This document shows, one piece after another, positions 8,655 to 16,108 of a DNA stretch of 64,000 bases (the stretch's first letter is position 1; the number at the start of each line of letters is the position of its first letter). A model generated the notes under the pieces. That model saw only the letters and a list, made by a program, of their open reading frames with translations, did not search any database and was not told where the DNA came from. This DNA comes from a bacterium (GTDB lineage Bacteria > Acidobacteriota > Polarisedimenticolia > Polarisedimenticolales > Polarisedimenticolaceae). The position numbers were made by a program, and so were the translations under genes. The stretch covers positions 1 through 64,000 of the forward strand of contig JAAELQ010000200.1 of assembly GCA_024226515.1 (NCBI GenBank), written 5' to 3'.

Positions 8655-9265
8655 GGATCCTGATCGCCGAGGACGATCCCGTCTCGCGTCGTCTGCTCGA
8701 GGCCACGCTGACTCGTCAGGGATACGACGTCGTCGTCACGTGCGACGGCGGCGAGGCTTGCAGGACCCTGCGGGAAGACGACGCACCCGGGCTTGTCGTG
8801 CTGGACTGGATGATGCCCGAGATGGACGGCGTGGAGCTCTGCGAGTGGATTCGCAAGCGCGAGTCCAAGAGCTACACGTACATCTTGCTGCTCACCGCGA
8901 AGGGCCGGAAGAGCGACGTCGTCGCGGGCCTCGAGGCGGGCGCCGACGACTACCTGGTCAAGCCGTTCGATCGACAGGAGCTGCACTCGCGCATCCGCGT
9001 GGGCGAGCGCGTACTGTTGCTTCAGGAGAGGCTGGCGGGGAAGATCGACGAGCTGCAGTCCGCGCTGTCCGAGGTCAAGCAGCTACAGGGAATGTTGCCG
9101 ATCTGCATGCACTGCAAGCGGATCCGCGACGATCGCGACACCTGGCACCGTCTGGAGAACTACCTCGAGGAGCACTCCGACGTGATGTTCACGCACTCGT
9201 TGTGCCAGGGTTGCCTCAAGGAACACTATCCGGAGTACGAGGCCGCGAACGCCGTCGAGAAGTAA
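8651..9265 (+). CDS. Response regulator with C-terminal Cys-rich domain
   Basis: The 204-residue protein has an N-terminal receiver with the acidic pair in AEDDP, acceptor D52 in [10 protein letters not shown], and the conserved Lys in YLVKPF. A short helical linker leads to a C-terminal module with [10 protein letters not shown] and a later [11 protein letters not shown]. This pair of CxxC motifs is seen in many orphan response regulators and may bind zinc. There is no DNA-binding or enzymatic output domain. It is translationally coupled (ATGA) to the upstream hybrid kinase, which makes it the likely terminal phospho-acceptor from the Hpt domain. Confidence 0.88.
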   Translation: MRILIAEDDPVSRRLLEATLTRQGYDVVVTCDGGEACRTLREDDAPGLVVLDWMMPEMDGVELCEWIRKRESKSYTYILLLTAKGRKSDVVAGLEAGADDYLVKPFDRQELHSRIRVGERVLLLQERLAGKIDELQSALSEVKQLQGMLPICMHCKRIRDDRDTWHRLENYLEEHSDVMFTHSLCQGCLKEHYPEYEAANAVEK

Positions 9266-9284
9266 CCGGGGTCTGACCCGGTTA
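9263..9284. terminator. Bidirectional terminator-like palindrome between convergent genes
   Basis: TAACCGGG (9263-9270) and CCCGGTTA (9277-9284) form a perfect eight-base-pair stem around GTCTGA. The TAA stops of the response regulator and of csrA are the two outer ends of this palindrome. There is no long T-run, so termination strength is uncertain. Confidence 0.5.
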
Positions 9285-9470
9285 TTCTCCGTCCTCGGCG
9301 GCCTTTTTCTGCTTGGCGATCTCGACGTAGATCTCTTCGCGGTAGATCGACACCTCGTCGGGGGCCACGAAGCCCAGCCGCACGAAACCGGACGAGCACT
9401 CGATCACGGTGATGCGGATATTGTCGCCCACGACGACGGTTTCGCCGGCCTTACGGGTAAGTACGAGCAT
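9282..9470 (-). CDS. csrA: Carbon storage regulator CsrA
   Basis: CsrA is a small dimeric RNA-binding protein that blocks or stabilises mRNAs through GGA motifs. The 62-residue sequence begins MLVLTRKAGE and has the conserved core PDEVSIYREEIY, with the Arg of the REEI motif that contacts RNA. A strong AGGAGGT ribosome binding site precedes the ATG and sits within GGACAGGAGG. That resembles a CsrA target, so autoregulation is plausible. It is the last gene of the flhG-fliA-flgM-csrA unit, 29 bases after flgM, which fits its common link to motility. Confidence 0.95.
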   Translation of the reverse strand: MLVLTRKAGETVVVGDNIRITVIECSSGFVRLGFVAPDEVSIYREEIYVEIAKQKKAAEDGE

Positions 9471-9499
9471 CGGGACCTCCTGTCCCTACCGGGCGGCTG

Positions 9500-9886
9500 C
9501 TAGCCGCGCAGCGAAAAGTCATCTTCGAAACCCACGACCGCGCGCGCGACGGCTACCGGGTCGGGACGGTACGTCCCGCTGCGGATCCGGTGACGCAACA
9601 TCTCGATCCGATCGCGTCGAATCTGCGGAAGGCGGCTGGGGGTCTCGATCAGACCAGTCACCTCTCTTGTACGTCCTGCGTCCGGTCCCGTCATTCCCTC
9701 TCCTGGACGCAGGGCCTGCGCCGGGGTGGAGTCACGTGTCACGCTCACTACCTCATCGGCCGTGAAGCGGGGTTCTTGAGCACGGGTTCTTCGGTCGATC
9801 GCCCCGAACTCCGGGGTGAGATCGGGCTCGGCCGGCGACAGGAGGCTGGCAACCTCCTCGGGCGTGATCCGGGGCCAGCGGCTCAT
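9500..9886 (-). CDS. flgM: Probable anti-sigma-28 factor FlgM
   Basis: The 128-residue protein has a low-complexity N-terminal half and a C-terminal region (about residues 88-118) with RIEMLRHRIRSGTYRPDP followed by VAVARAVV. This is the typical FlgM pattern of a helix, a GxY turn and a second helix that binds FliA. It is longer than the usual 90-100 residues. Its ATG overlaps the fliA stop as ATGA, so sigma factor and inhibitor are translationally coupled, which strongly supports the call. Its role would be to hold FliA inactive until the hook is complete, then leave through the flagellar export channel. Confidence 0.75.
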   Translation of the reverse strand: MSRWPRITPEEVASLLSPAEPDLTPEFGAIDRRTRAQEPRFTADEVVSVTRDSTPAQALRPGEGMTGPDAGRTREVTGLIETPSRLPQIRRDRIEMLRHRIRSGTYRPDPVAVARAVVGFEDDFSLRG

Positions 9887-10662
9887 CTGCCGACCGTCGC
9901 GAGGAGCCGGTCGGTCTGCTCCGGCGGGACGTGCAGTCGCGCTTCGAGCGCGACGCGCAGTCGGCCCGCGGCCTGCGAGTGCAGCTGGCAGACCCGCGAC
10001 TCGGTCACGCCCAGCACGGCGCCGACCTCTTTCATGTTCAAGCCCTCGTGGTAGTACAGCTCGAGAACGCGGCGCTCGCGCTCGGGCAGCCCGGCAATCT
10101 CCTCGCCGAGGGCGCGGATCAGGTCGTTCTTCTCCAGCCGTGCGTGCGGCTCGTCTTCCTCGCCGACCGCCGGATCGTGCGAGCCCTGCAGGCCCTCCAG
10201 CGAGAGCAGCGGCCCCGAGCGCAGATCGCTCAGCAGCGAGCGGTAGTTCTCCACCTCCAGGCCCATCGTCTCCGCGATCTCTTCCTCGGTGGCGGCGCGC
10301 GTTCGGCCCGAAGCCAGTTGCGTCAACGCGGCGTCCAGGTTGCGCTGCATGTGCCGCACGGATCGCGGGCGCCAGTCCTTGCGACGCAGGCCGTCCAGCA
10401 TCGCGCCGCGGATGCGAGTCTCGGCGTACGTACGGAAGAGCACGCCCCGCTCGACGCTGAACTTGTCCATGGCCTCGATCAAACCGACGATGCCGTCGTG
10501 AATCAGATCGTGCAGCTCGACGCTCGACGGAAGGCGTGCGGCGGTGCGCGTAGCGAGGTAACGCACGAGGTCGATGTGCGACTCGAGAAACCGCTGTCGC
10601 TCGGCGGAATCCGGCACGCGCACGGCTTCGTCCCATGCGAGTGGTTGGGTCACGGCGCTCAA
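9883..10662 (-). CDS. fliA: RNA polymerase sigma factor for flagellar operons (sigma-28)
   Basis: FliA directs RNA polymerase to late flagellar and chemotaxis promoters. The 259-residue protein has region 2 with DLIHDGIVGLIEAMDKF and the hallmark RGAMLDGLRRKDWRPRSVR, then region 3, then region 4 with LPERERRVLELYYHEGLNMKEVG and a helix-turn-helix ending TESRVCQLHSQA. The start is taken as the TTG at 10662 because it overlaps the flhG stop as TTGA, with AAGGAA upstream; a GTG at 10653 is the alternative. It lies between flhG and flgM. Confidence 0.92.
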   Translation of the reverse strand: MSAVTQPLAWDEAVRVPDSAERQRFLESHIDLVRYLATRTAARLPSSVELHDLIHDGIVGLIEAMDKFSVERGVLFRTYAETRIRGAMLDGLRRKDWRPRSVRHMQRNLDAALTQLASGRTRAATEEEIAETMGLEVENYRSLLSDLRSGPLLSLEGLQGSHDPAVGEEDEPHARLEKNDLIRALGEEIAGLPERERRVLELYYHEGLNMKEVGAVLGVTESRVCQLHSQAAGRLRVALEARLHVPPEQTDRLLATVGR

Positions 10663-11504
10663 TGCCGTAGTTCCTTCCGCGTGTGGGCCAGCAGCCCCTC
10701 CCAGTAGTGCCGCAACGGTTGCCGCGGCGCAGAGGTGGAACTGATCTGCATCGCGATGCGCTCGTAGCACCGCGCGGCCGGTGAGTCCGGGAACAACTCC
10801 AGCAACGGCTGCTGACGGCGTACGGCGCGCGTGACGTGCGAGTCGTCGTACACCGCTCCGAGCGAGCCGGGCCGGTTGTCGAGAAACTGCGCGGCGGCGT
10901 TGGCGATCTGCTTGTAGATCCTCCGTGCCTCGTCGTCGTCAGCCGCGCGGTTGACCACGAGGTCGACGCGCTTGCCGGGGTCGACGGTCCACAGGATCTT
11001 CAACGTCGCGTACGCGTCGACCAGCGATGTCGGTTCCGGGGTGGTGACCACCAGCACGCGCGAGGCGGCCAACTGCAGCGCGAGGGTCGTCGGGCCGATG
11101 CCGGCGCCGGTGTCGACCAGCACGACGTCCGCGGCGCCCGCGCCCTCGGACAGTCCGTCGAACAGCGTCGCTCGCCGCTCTTCATTCATCTGCACCAGAT
11201 CCGGAACTCCCGCGCCGGCGGGCAGGATTCGCACCCCCTCGGGACCGTCCAGCAGCACTTCCTCGAGCCGGGCTTCGCCCTGGATCAGGTGGTCGACCGT
11301 GTACCGGGGCATCAGGCCGACGAGCACGTCGAGGTTGGCCAGGCCCAGGTCGCCGTCGACGAGCAGGACGCGGTGGTCCCAGCGGCCGAGCGCGACGGCG
11401 AGATTCAGCACCAGATTGCTCTTGCCCACGCCACCCTTGCTTCCGGTGACGGCGACGGTCTTGGCGGTGGCCTCGGCGAGCTTCAACGACGTGCAAGCAC
11501 TCAT
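10659..11504 (-). CDS. flhG: MinD-like ATPase FlhG (FleN), flagellar number regulator
   Basis: The 281-residue protein is a ParA/MinD-type ATPase. It has a deviant Walker A motif SKGGVGKSN near the N-terminus, a Walker A' aspartate in VDGDLGLANLD, and VDTGAG as switch 2. FlhG limits the number and sets the placement of flagella, usually with the GTPase FlhF, which is not in this window. The ATG at 11504 has GGAG about ten bases upstream and is preferred over an in-frame start at 11537. It is the first gene of flhG-fliA-flgM-csrA and is preceded by a near-perfect sigma-54 promoter. Confidence 0.88.
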   Translation of the reverse strand: MSACTSLKLAEATAKTVAVTGSKGGVGKSNLVLNLAVALGRWDHRVLLVDGDLGLANLDVLVGLMPRYTVDHLIQGEARLEEVLLDGPEGVRILPAGAGVPDLVQMNEERRATLFDGLSEGAGAADVVLVDTGAGIGPTTLALQLAASRVLVVTTPEPTSLVDAYATLKILWTVDPGKRVDLVVNRAADDDEARRIYKQIANAAAQFLDNRPGSLGAVYDDSHVTRAVRRQQPLLELFPDSPAARCYERIAMQISSTSAPRQPLRHYWEGLLAHTRKELRH

Positions 11505-11542
11505 GCGGCGGAGTCTCCGAACAGGCTGTCCCCTCACCGCAA

Positions 11543-11558
11543 AGCAACCCCTGTACCA
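11543..11558 (-). promoter_or_regulatory. Sigma-54 promoter for flhG-fliA-flgM-csrA
   Basis: On the minus strand the sequence is TGGTACAGGGGTTGCT, which matches the sigma-54 consensus TGGYAYR-N4-TTGCW at every defined position, with exact GG-N10-GC spacing. The predicted start site is about 28 bases before the flhG ATG. Sigma-54 control of early flagellar genes is well established in other bacteria. Confidence 0.75.
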
Positions 11559-11837
11559 CGATCGAGGCGGACCTATAAGTGTTGAAAACAGGGGATTTGG
11601 TGAAGAGGCTCGGACGTGGAGGCGCCGTTCAGCGCCGGTCCGCCGACGCTCGGCGGCAGTCCTCGGCTCGGTTTATTGACGCCCGGTCGGACAATCTTTG
11701 AGGCGGCAAAACTGCAATTTCTAAAGCAAAAAAAGGAGAACTGGAACCTCTCAATTCAATAATTCTTATAACAAGTAAAATCGTAAGAAACGGCTCCATC
11801 TATTTGATTTTGTTTGCTTTTGCACTCCGGGGGGTGG
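11559..11837. other. Intergenic region with an AT-rich upstream tract
   Basis: No gene is visible. A short hairpin, CCGCCGA-CGC-TCGGCGG, lies at 11640-11656. From about 11690 to 11825 the sequence is strikingly AT-rich against the genome background. It lies directly upstream of the pilin promoter, where activator or bending-protein sites would be expected. No specific site could be fixed. Confidence 0.5.
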
Positions 11838-11852
11838 GGAAACATATTTGCT
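11836..11852 (+). promoter_or_regulatory. Probable sigma-54 promoter for the minor pilin operon
   Basis: GGGG, AAACATATTT, GCT gives GG (11838-11839) and GC (11850-11851) separated by exactly ten bases, with the T-run before GC typical of the -12 element. The predicted start site lies near 11863, about 15 bases before the first pilin ATG and just ahead of its GAGG site. Type IV pilin genes are often sigma-54 dependent. Confidence 0.55.
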
Positions 11853-11877
11853 GCATACCCCTCCCCGAGGACTCCGT

Positions 11878-12402
11878 ATGCATCAAAAAGGTCTGACGCT
11901 CGTCGAGGTCGTGTTCGTGCTGGCTATCGCCGTCGTCCTGTTTGTCAGCACGACCGCCTACGCGGTTCCGCTCATCGCTCGCGAGGGCGCCAAGAGCGGC
12001 ACGTACCAGCTCGAGAGCATGGTCATGGTCACCAAGCTCGAGGCCGTGAAGCGCGACCGTGAGTGCTACCTGGTGATCATGAAGGCCGCCCGGACGATTC
12101 AGGTGCGCGACACGATGGGCACGTCGACACGCACCGACGATCAGGTGCTGCACGAGGTGCGGCTGCCGTCCAGCGTCGCGTTCGAGACGCCGGACGGAAG
12201 CGACGACATCGATCTGCTGCGCCTGGGCCCGGCTTTTCGACAGATCTACTACATGACCTTCAGCCCGTACGGCGCCATCTCCAGCGGCGGCGGCCACGTC
12301 GGCCTGACCGGTGGCGGTCGTTACCTCAAACTGAGTCTGTTCAAGGCCGGTGGGACGCTGGTCGAGCACTGGAACGGCCACGCTTGGGAAAAGGGGGCCT
12401 GA
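11878..12402 (+). CDS. Type IV pilin-like protein with prepilin leader (FimT/GspH type)
   Basis: The 174-residue protein starts MHQKGLTLVEVVFVLAIAVV, a short positive leader followed by the prepilin peptidase motif KG-LTLVE and the hydrophobic helix of a pilin. The Glu at mature position 5 is present. It is probably a minor pilin or pseudopilin that initiates pilus assembly, processed by PilD. The start at 11878 has GAGG seven bases upstream; an in-frame start at 11848 would precede the predicted transcript start. It heads a four-gene operon of pilin-like proteins and ends one base before the next ATG. Confidence 0.85.
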   Translation: MHQKGLTLVEVVFVLAIAVVLFVSTTAYAVPLIAREGAKSGTYQLESMVMVTKLEAVKRDRECYLVIMKAARTIQVRDTMGTSTRTDDQVLHEVRLPSSVAFETPDGSDDIDLLRLGPAFRQIYYMTFSPYGAISSGGGHVGLTGGGRYLKLSLFKAGGTLVEHWNGHAWEKGA

Positions 12403-12403
12403 G

Positions 12404-12817
12404 ATGCAGCGGTCCGAACGGGGTTTCACGCTCGCCGAAGTGCTGATCGCCGTGTTCTTGCTCGGGGGAGGCGTGCTGGCCATTGCCCCGATGTTCGTCT
12501 ACAGCGTCAAGGACAACAACAAGAGCGCCGAGATGAACCTGCTCGGCTCGCTGGCGATGGAGCGCATGGAGCTGCTGCGCTCGACGGAGTATCGCGACCT
12601 CGACGCCGGCGGCGAGCTCGATCGCAACGTATCGGTCAACGGGGTTCCTTACTTCGACATCTCGAACACGGGGTATGTGATCCGCTGGCAGATCACCGAC
12701 GACGTGCCCCGCAACGGGGTCAAGGCCGTCACGACGACGGCGCTGAAGCGTCAAGGACGATTCACGCGGCACCTGCCGCAGCGCAAGGTCACGTTCTCGA
12801 CCTTGAGGGTCAAATGA
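12404..12817 (+). CDS. Type IV minor pilin, PilV-like
   Basis: The 137-residue protein begins MQRSERGFTLAEVLIAVFLL, with the prepilin cleavage site G-F and Glu at mature position 5. The LIAVFLLGGGVLAIAPMF helix and its size fit PilV-type minor pilins. The start at 12404 follows AAGGGGG and the stop of the previous gene; an earlier in-frame start at 12350 would lie inside that gene. Its stop overlaps the next start as ATGA. It would be part of the minor pilin priming complex. Confidence 0.85.
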   Translation: MQRSERGFTLAEVLIAVFLLGGGVLAIAPMFVYSVKDNNKSAEMNLLGSLAMERMELLRSTEYRDLDAGGELDRNVSVNGVPYFDISNTGYVIRWQITDDVPRNGVKAVTTTALKRQGRFTRHLPQRKVTFSTLRVK

Positions 12818-13416
12818 ACGACTCGGGCCAGGCTCAGCAGGGGTTCACCGTCGTCGAGATGCTCGTCGGCGTGACACTGACGCTGATGATCATGGGCGGG
12901 CTGCTCGGCATGCTGGTCGAGAGCGCTCGAATCAACAAATCGCAGCAGATGACCGTCGAGGTTCAGGCCAACGCGCGCAACAGTCTGGCGCTGGTCACGC
13001 GCCAGTTGCGCACGGCGGGCTACGACCCGATGAACATCGGCATCCCGACGGTCGTGCTCGACCCGGATCCCGACGACGCCGTCAGCCAGATCGAGATCTT
13101 TGCCGATCTCGACGCCAGCGGCGACACCGAAGGTCCGCTGAACGGCGACGAGCAGGTGACGATTCGACACACCGGAGATCGTATCGTGCTGCGCGAGACC
13201 AGCAGCGACCAGGAGGCGTTCAAGCCGATCGCGATCAACATCTCGAACGACGCCGACGGAGACGGGGTGCCCGAACCGATGTTCGTTCACGACGCTACGC
13301 CCCCGACGCAGATCACCGTGCAGATCACGGCTCAGTCGCCGGTGCACGATCCCGTGACAAAGGACTTCATCCGGCACACGGTGAGTAGCGTCGTCGTGCT
13401 GAGGAACACGCTATGA
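12814..13416 (+). CDS. Type IV minor pilin, PilW-like
   Basis: The 200-residue protein has a leader ending QQG and then FTVVEMLVGVTLTLMIMGG, a prepilin motif with Glu at position 5. The following NSLALVTRQLRTAGYDP is typical of PilW-type minor pilins, which carry a conserved RQLRxAGY segment after the helix. It overlaps both neighbours as ATGA, so the pilins are translationally coupled. The rest of the protein is Asp-rich and has no recognisable motif. Confidence 0.85.
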   Translation: MNDSGQAQQGFTVVEMLVGVTLTLMIMGGLLGMLVESARINKSQQMTVEVQANARNSLALVTRQLRTAGYDPMNIGIPTVVLDPDPDDAVSQIEIFADLDASGDTEGPLNGDEQVTIRHTGDRIVLRETSSDQEAFKPIAINISNDADGDGVPEPMFVHDATPPTQITVQITAQSPVHDPVTKDFIRHTVSSVVVLRNTL

Positions 13417-14735
13417 GTCGCTCCGATCGCAACGCCGAACGCGGCTCGGCCCTCGTGCTGGCCATCTTCGTCATGGTGCTGCTCAGCGGCATGGGGATCT
13501 CCCTGCTGTTTCTGACGCAGACGGAGTTGCAGCTCAACCAGTCCGAACTTCGCTTCCGCAAGGCGTTCTACGTCGCGGAGGCTGGACTGGAGGACGCGCG
13601 ATTCGCTCTGTACGAGGCGAACGCCAACAACCCGCTAAGCGACGACCTGGTCGCGGTGGCGGGCATCAACAGCGTCGTCGAGGGGCTACCCGCCGGACTC
13701 TCCGTGACCTACAACGGCGCGTCTGCACCGACGATCTCGGGCTACGGCGACGACACGCCGTTCGTTGCATTGACGGAGTACACGTACGGCGACGAGACCG
13801 GCTGGTACATGGTCTTCCTGAACAACGACCCGATCGACGCCGAGAAGTCTCCGGTCGATTCAAACGACCGCGTGATGTTGACCTCGATCGGCGTCACGTC
13901 GGGTAACGCGACCGAGATCGTTCGTGCGATCGTCGAGCCGAACCCGCCCGTGATCTCGCCGCCTCCGGCCGCGCTCACGCTGCTGGGGCCGTCACCGACC
14001 TTCGATGACGGCGACGAGGCCGGACACATGTTCTCCGGCGACGACTGCATCAGCGGCGGTGGACAGATCGGGCTGCGCGTGCCGACGGTCGGTGTAATCG
14101 GCACGGACGCGGCGACGGCCGTGCGCAGCTCGCTGGGGACCAACAAGTACATCTCGGGAGGTCACGAAGCGAGTGACACGATCGGCGACCTGACCGACGA
14201 CAGCGAGGCGACGGTCGACTACCCGATCGACCCCGAGTGGCTCGAATGTCGCGAGCTGCAGAACATGCTCGAGGATTTCCGCAATCACGCGGACGTCGTT
14301 TGCACCAGTCACACCTGTACCGAACCGTCGCCGTCGATGGATCGAGTGATCTTCGCGGACACCGACTACACGCCGTCCGACGGTCAGGGCCTGATCGTCA
14401 TCACCGGAACCGCGACGCTCGCCGCCGATCTCGACTGGACCGGGATGATCATGGCCGTCGGCGAGGGCTCCGTCATTCGACGCCCGGGCGGCAACGGCGA
14501 GATCGCGGGCGCGCTCGTCGTGGCCAACATCGCCGGGCCCGACGGGGTCTACGGCAACGACGACGACTGCACGGGCGGGGACGACGGCCTGGCCGCGGCG
14601 TCGTTCGTCACCGAGGACGACGACAGCTCCAGCTCGGGTGGCCTGGGCTCCGGCCTGCTGACGTACTGTGCGAGGAATATCGAAGATTCGACCCCTCCGG
14701 GGCCGTACGCCGTCGTCGGGTTCCTTCAGCGTTGA
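13413..14735 (+). CDS. PilX-like minor pilin with large C-terminal domain
   Basis: The 440-residue protein begins with a positive leader and ERGSALVLAIFVMVLLSGMG, then FYVAEAGLEDARFAL, the PilX N-terminal pattern in which the cleavage site is followed by S/A rather than F. The large Asp- and Gly-rich C-terminal part, with DSDD-like and GNDDDC segments and a Ser-rich patch, is exported and may bind calcium or act at the pilus tip. It is longer than PilX of model bacteria (about 190 residues). It is the last gene of the operon and is followed by a strong terminator. Confidence 0.75.
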   Translation: MSRSDRNAERGSALVLAIFVMVLLSGMGISLLFLTQTELQLNQSELRFRKAFYVAEAGLEDARFALYEANANNPLSDDLVAVAGINSVVEGLPAGLSVTYNGASAPTISGYGDDTPFVALTEYTYGDETGWYMVFLNNDPIDAEKSPVDSNDRVMLTSIGVTSGNATEIVRAIVEPNPPVISPPPAALTLLGPSPTFDDGDEAGHMFSGDDCISGGGQIGLRVPTVGVIGTDAATAVRSSLGTNKYISGGHEASDTIGDLTDDSEATVDYPIDPEWLECRELQNMLEDFRNHADVVCTSHTCTEPSPSMDRVIFADTDYTPSDGQGLIVITGTATLAADLDWTGMIMAVGEGSVIRRPGGNGEIAGALVVANIAGPDGVYGNDDDCTGGDDGLAAASFVTEDDDSSSSGGLGSGLLTYCARNIEDSTPPGPYAVVGFLQR

Positions 14736-14768
14736 TCTGAGTCTCCTCCCGACTCCTCCACCACACTG

Positions 14769-14810
14769 GGGCCGGCCCGCTATCGACAAGCGGGTCGGCC
14801 CTTCTTTTTT
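14769..14810 (+). terminator. Rho-independent terminator of the pilin operon
   Basis: GGGCCGGCCCGCT and AGCGGGTCGGCCC pair in a stem of about 13 base pairs around a seven-base loop, followed by TTCTTTTTT. It lies 34 bases after the last pilin gene. Confidence 0.9.
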
Positions 14811-15051
14811 GTGGGTCGCCCGGGGTCGGCCTGTGCCCTTCCTGCGGCGAGTTCTGCCTGCAGGATCTCATTAACTGCTGACAGCAAAGGGCTTGCGTTG
14901 TCGCCGTGTGCCAGGCGATCGAGTGCGGCCGCCATCAATGGTAGTTATTAGAATTTCGTATGTAAATTATTCTAAATAGATTGACGAATTTGTGACTGTG
15001 GATATAAGTTTTTAACGTGAGGCGGAAAATCCGACATCAAGGGGAACCGGT
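14811..15051 (+). promoter_or_regulatory. Spacer with sigma-70 promoter for the sigma-54 activator gene
   Basis: After the terminator this stretch holds no gene. From about 14938 it is AT-rich. TTGACG (14981-14986) and TATAAG (15003-15008), spaced by 16 bases, form a good -35/-10 pair about 45 bases before the GTG start of the activator. The start itself is preceded by AAGGGGAACC. Confidence 0.65.
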
Positions 15052-16089
15052 GTGACGGGTAACGCTGAGTTTATTGTTCAAAGCGGGCCGATGACGGCGG
15101 CGTTGGAGAAACTCCAGCGCGTCGCGCCGTTGGACACGACGGTCCTGCTGCAGGGAGAGAGCGGCACCGGCAAGGAGCTGGCGGCGCGCTTCCTCCACGA
15201 GAACCACCCGCGTCGCGCCGAGGGACCGCTGGTGTGCGTTCACTGCGGTGCGATCCCGGAGAACCTGCTCGAGAGCGAGCTGTTCGGTCACATGAAGGGC
15301 GCCTTCACCGGAGCCGAGCGCGACCGCGTCGGGAAGTTCGAGCAGGCCGAGGGCGGCACCTTGTTTCTCGATGAGATCTCGACGATGTCTCCCGAGGCAC
15401 AGATTCGCCTGCTGCGCGTATTGCAGGAGCGCCGTATCACACGTGTGGGTGGCACCGACTCGATCGCCATCGACGCCCGCGTTGTCGTCGCCAGCAACCG
15501 CGACCTGCGCACGTTGATCGAGGAGGGAACGTTCCGCGAGGATCTCTTCTATCGAGTCAGTACGTTTCCGATCTCGTTGCCGCCACTGCGCGATCGCACT
15601 TGCGAGGTCGCCGCGCTGGCCGAGCACTTCAGCCGCCGCGTCTCCGCGGAGGTCGGTCTGGACGAGCCGCGCGCTTTCGGTCCCGAAGCGCTTCAGGCGC
15701 TGATCACGTACGACTGGCCGGGCAACGTGCGCGAGCTGGCCAACGTGGTCGAGTATTCGATCATTCAGTCCGGCGGCCCGGAGATTGAACGCCGCGACCT
15801 GCCGACGGAGATCGGCGGAGTGGACGATACCTCGCCGCTCGGAGCAGCCGGGGTCGTCGTCACCGAGGATGGTCTATCGTTCCGCACGGCTGTGACCAAT
15901 CTCGAGCGCGAGTTGATCCTGCAGTCGTTGCGGCTGGCCGAGGGCAACAAGGCGCGCGCGGCTGAACTGCTGGAACTGAAGCGCACGACGTTCCTGGAGA
16001 AGCTGCGCCGGCTGGAGCGCGAGGGACTGGTCCCCGAGCCGCGTGCTTCCGAGCGCCATCTCGAGGAATCGCGCGAGTGGGTCGTCTGA
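15052..16089 (+). CDS. Sigma-54-dependent transcriptional activator without receiver domain
   Basis: The 345-residue protein is almost entirely the AAA+ core of an enhancer-binding protein. Walker A GESGTGKE is at 35-42 and the sigma-54 contact loop GAFTGA is intact at 83-88. Walker B is in [10 protein letters not shown] and the R-finger region is in [12 protein letters not shown]-terminal Fis-type helix-turn-helix (about 295-330, [23 protein letters not shown]) binds DNA. There is no N-terminal receiver or GAF domain, so activity must be set by amount, by a partner protein, or be constitutive. The GTG start has GGGG upstream. It directly follows the pilin operon, whose promoter looks sigma-54 dependent, so it is the natural candidate activator. 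Confidence 0.92.
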   Translation: MTGNAEFIVQSGPMTAALEKLQRVAPLDTTVLLQGESGTGKELAARFLHENHPRRAEGPLVCVHCGAIPENLLESELFGHMKGAFTGAERDRVGKFEQAEGGTLFLDEISTMSPEAQIRLLRVLQERRITRVGGTDSIAIDARVVVASNRDLRTLIEEGTFREDLFYRVSTFPISLPPLRDRTCEVAALAEHFSRRVSAEVGLDEPRAFGPEALQALITYDWPGNVRELANVVEYSIIQSGGPEIERRDLPTEIGGVDDTSPLGAAGVVVTEDGLSFRTAVTNLERELILQSLRLAEGNKARAAELLELKRTTFLEKLRRLEREGLVPEPRASERHLEESREWVV

Positions 16090-16108
16090 ACGACCCTCCG
16101 TTCTTTTC

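Noticed and set aside
11530..11560. CCGCAAAGC on the plus strand, reminiscent of part of a cyclic di-GMP riboswitch
   Set aside because: The rest of the riboswitch core is absent, the next plus-strand gene is over 300 bases away, and the sequence is explained by the sigma-54 promoter on the other strand.
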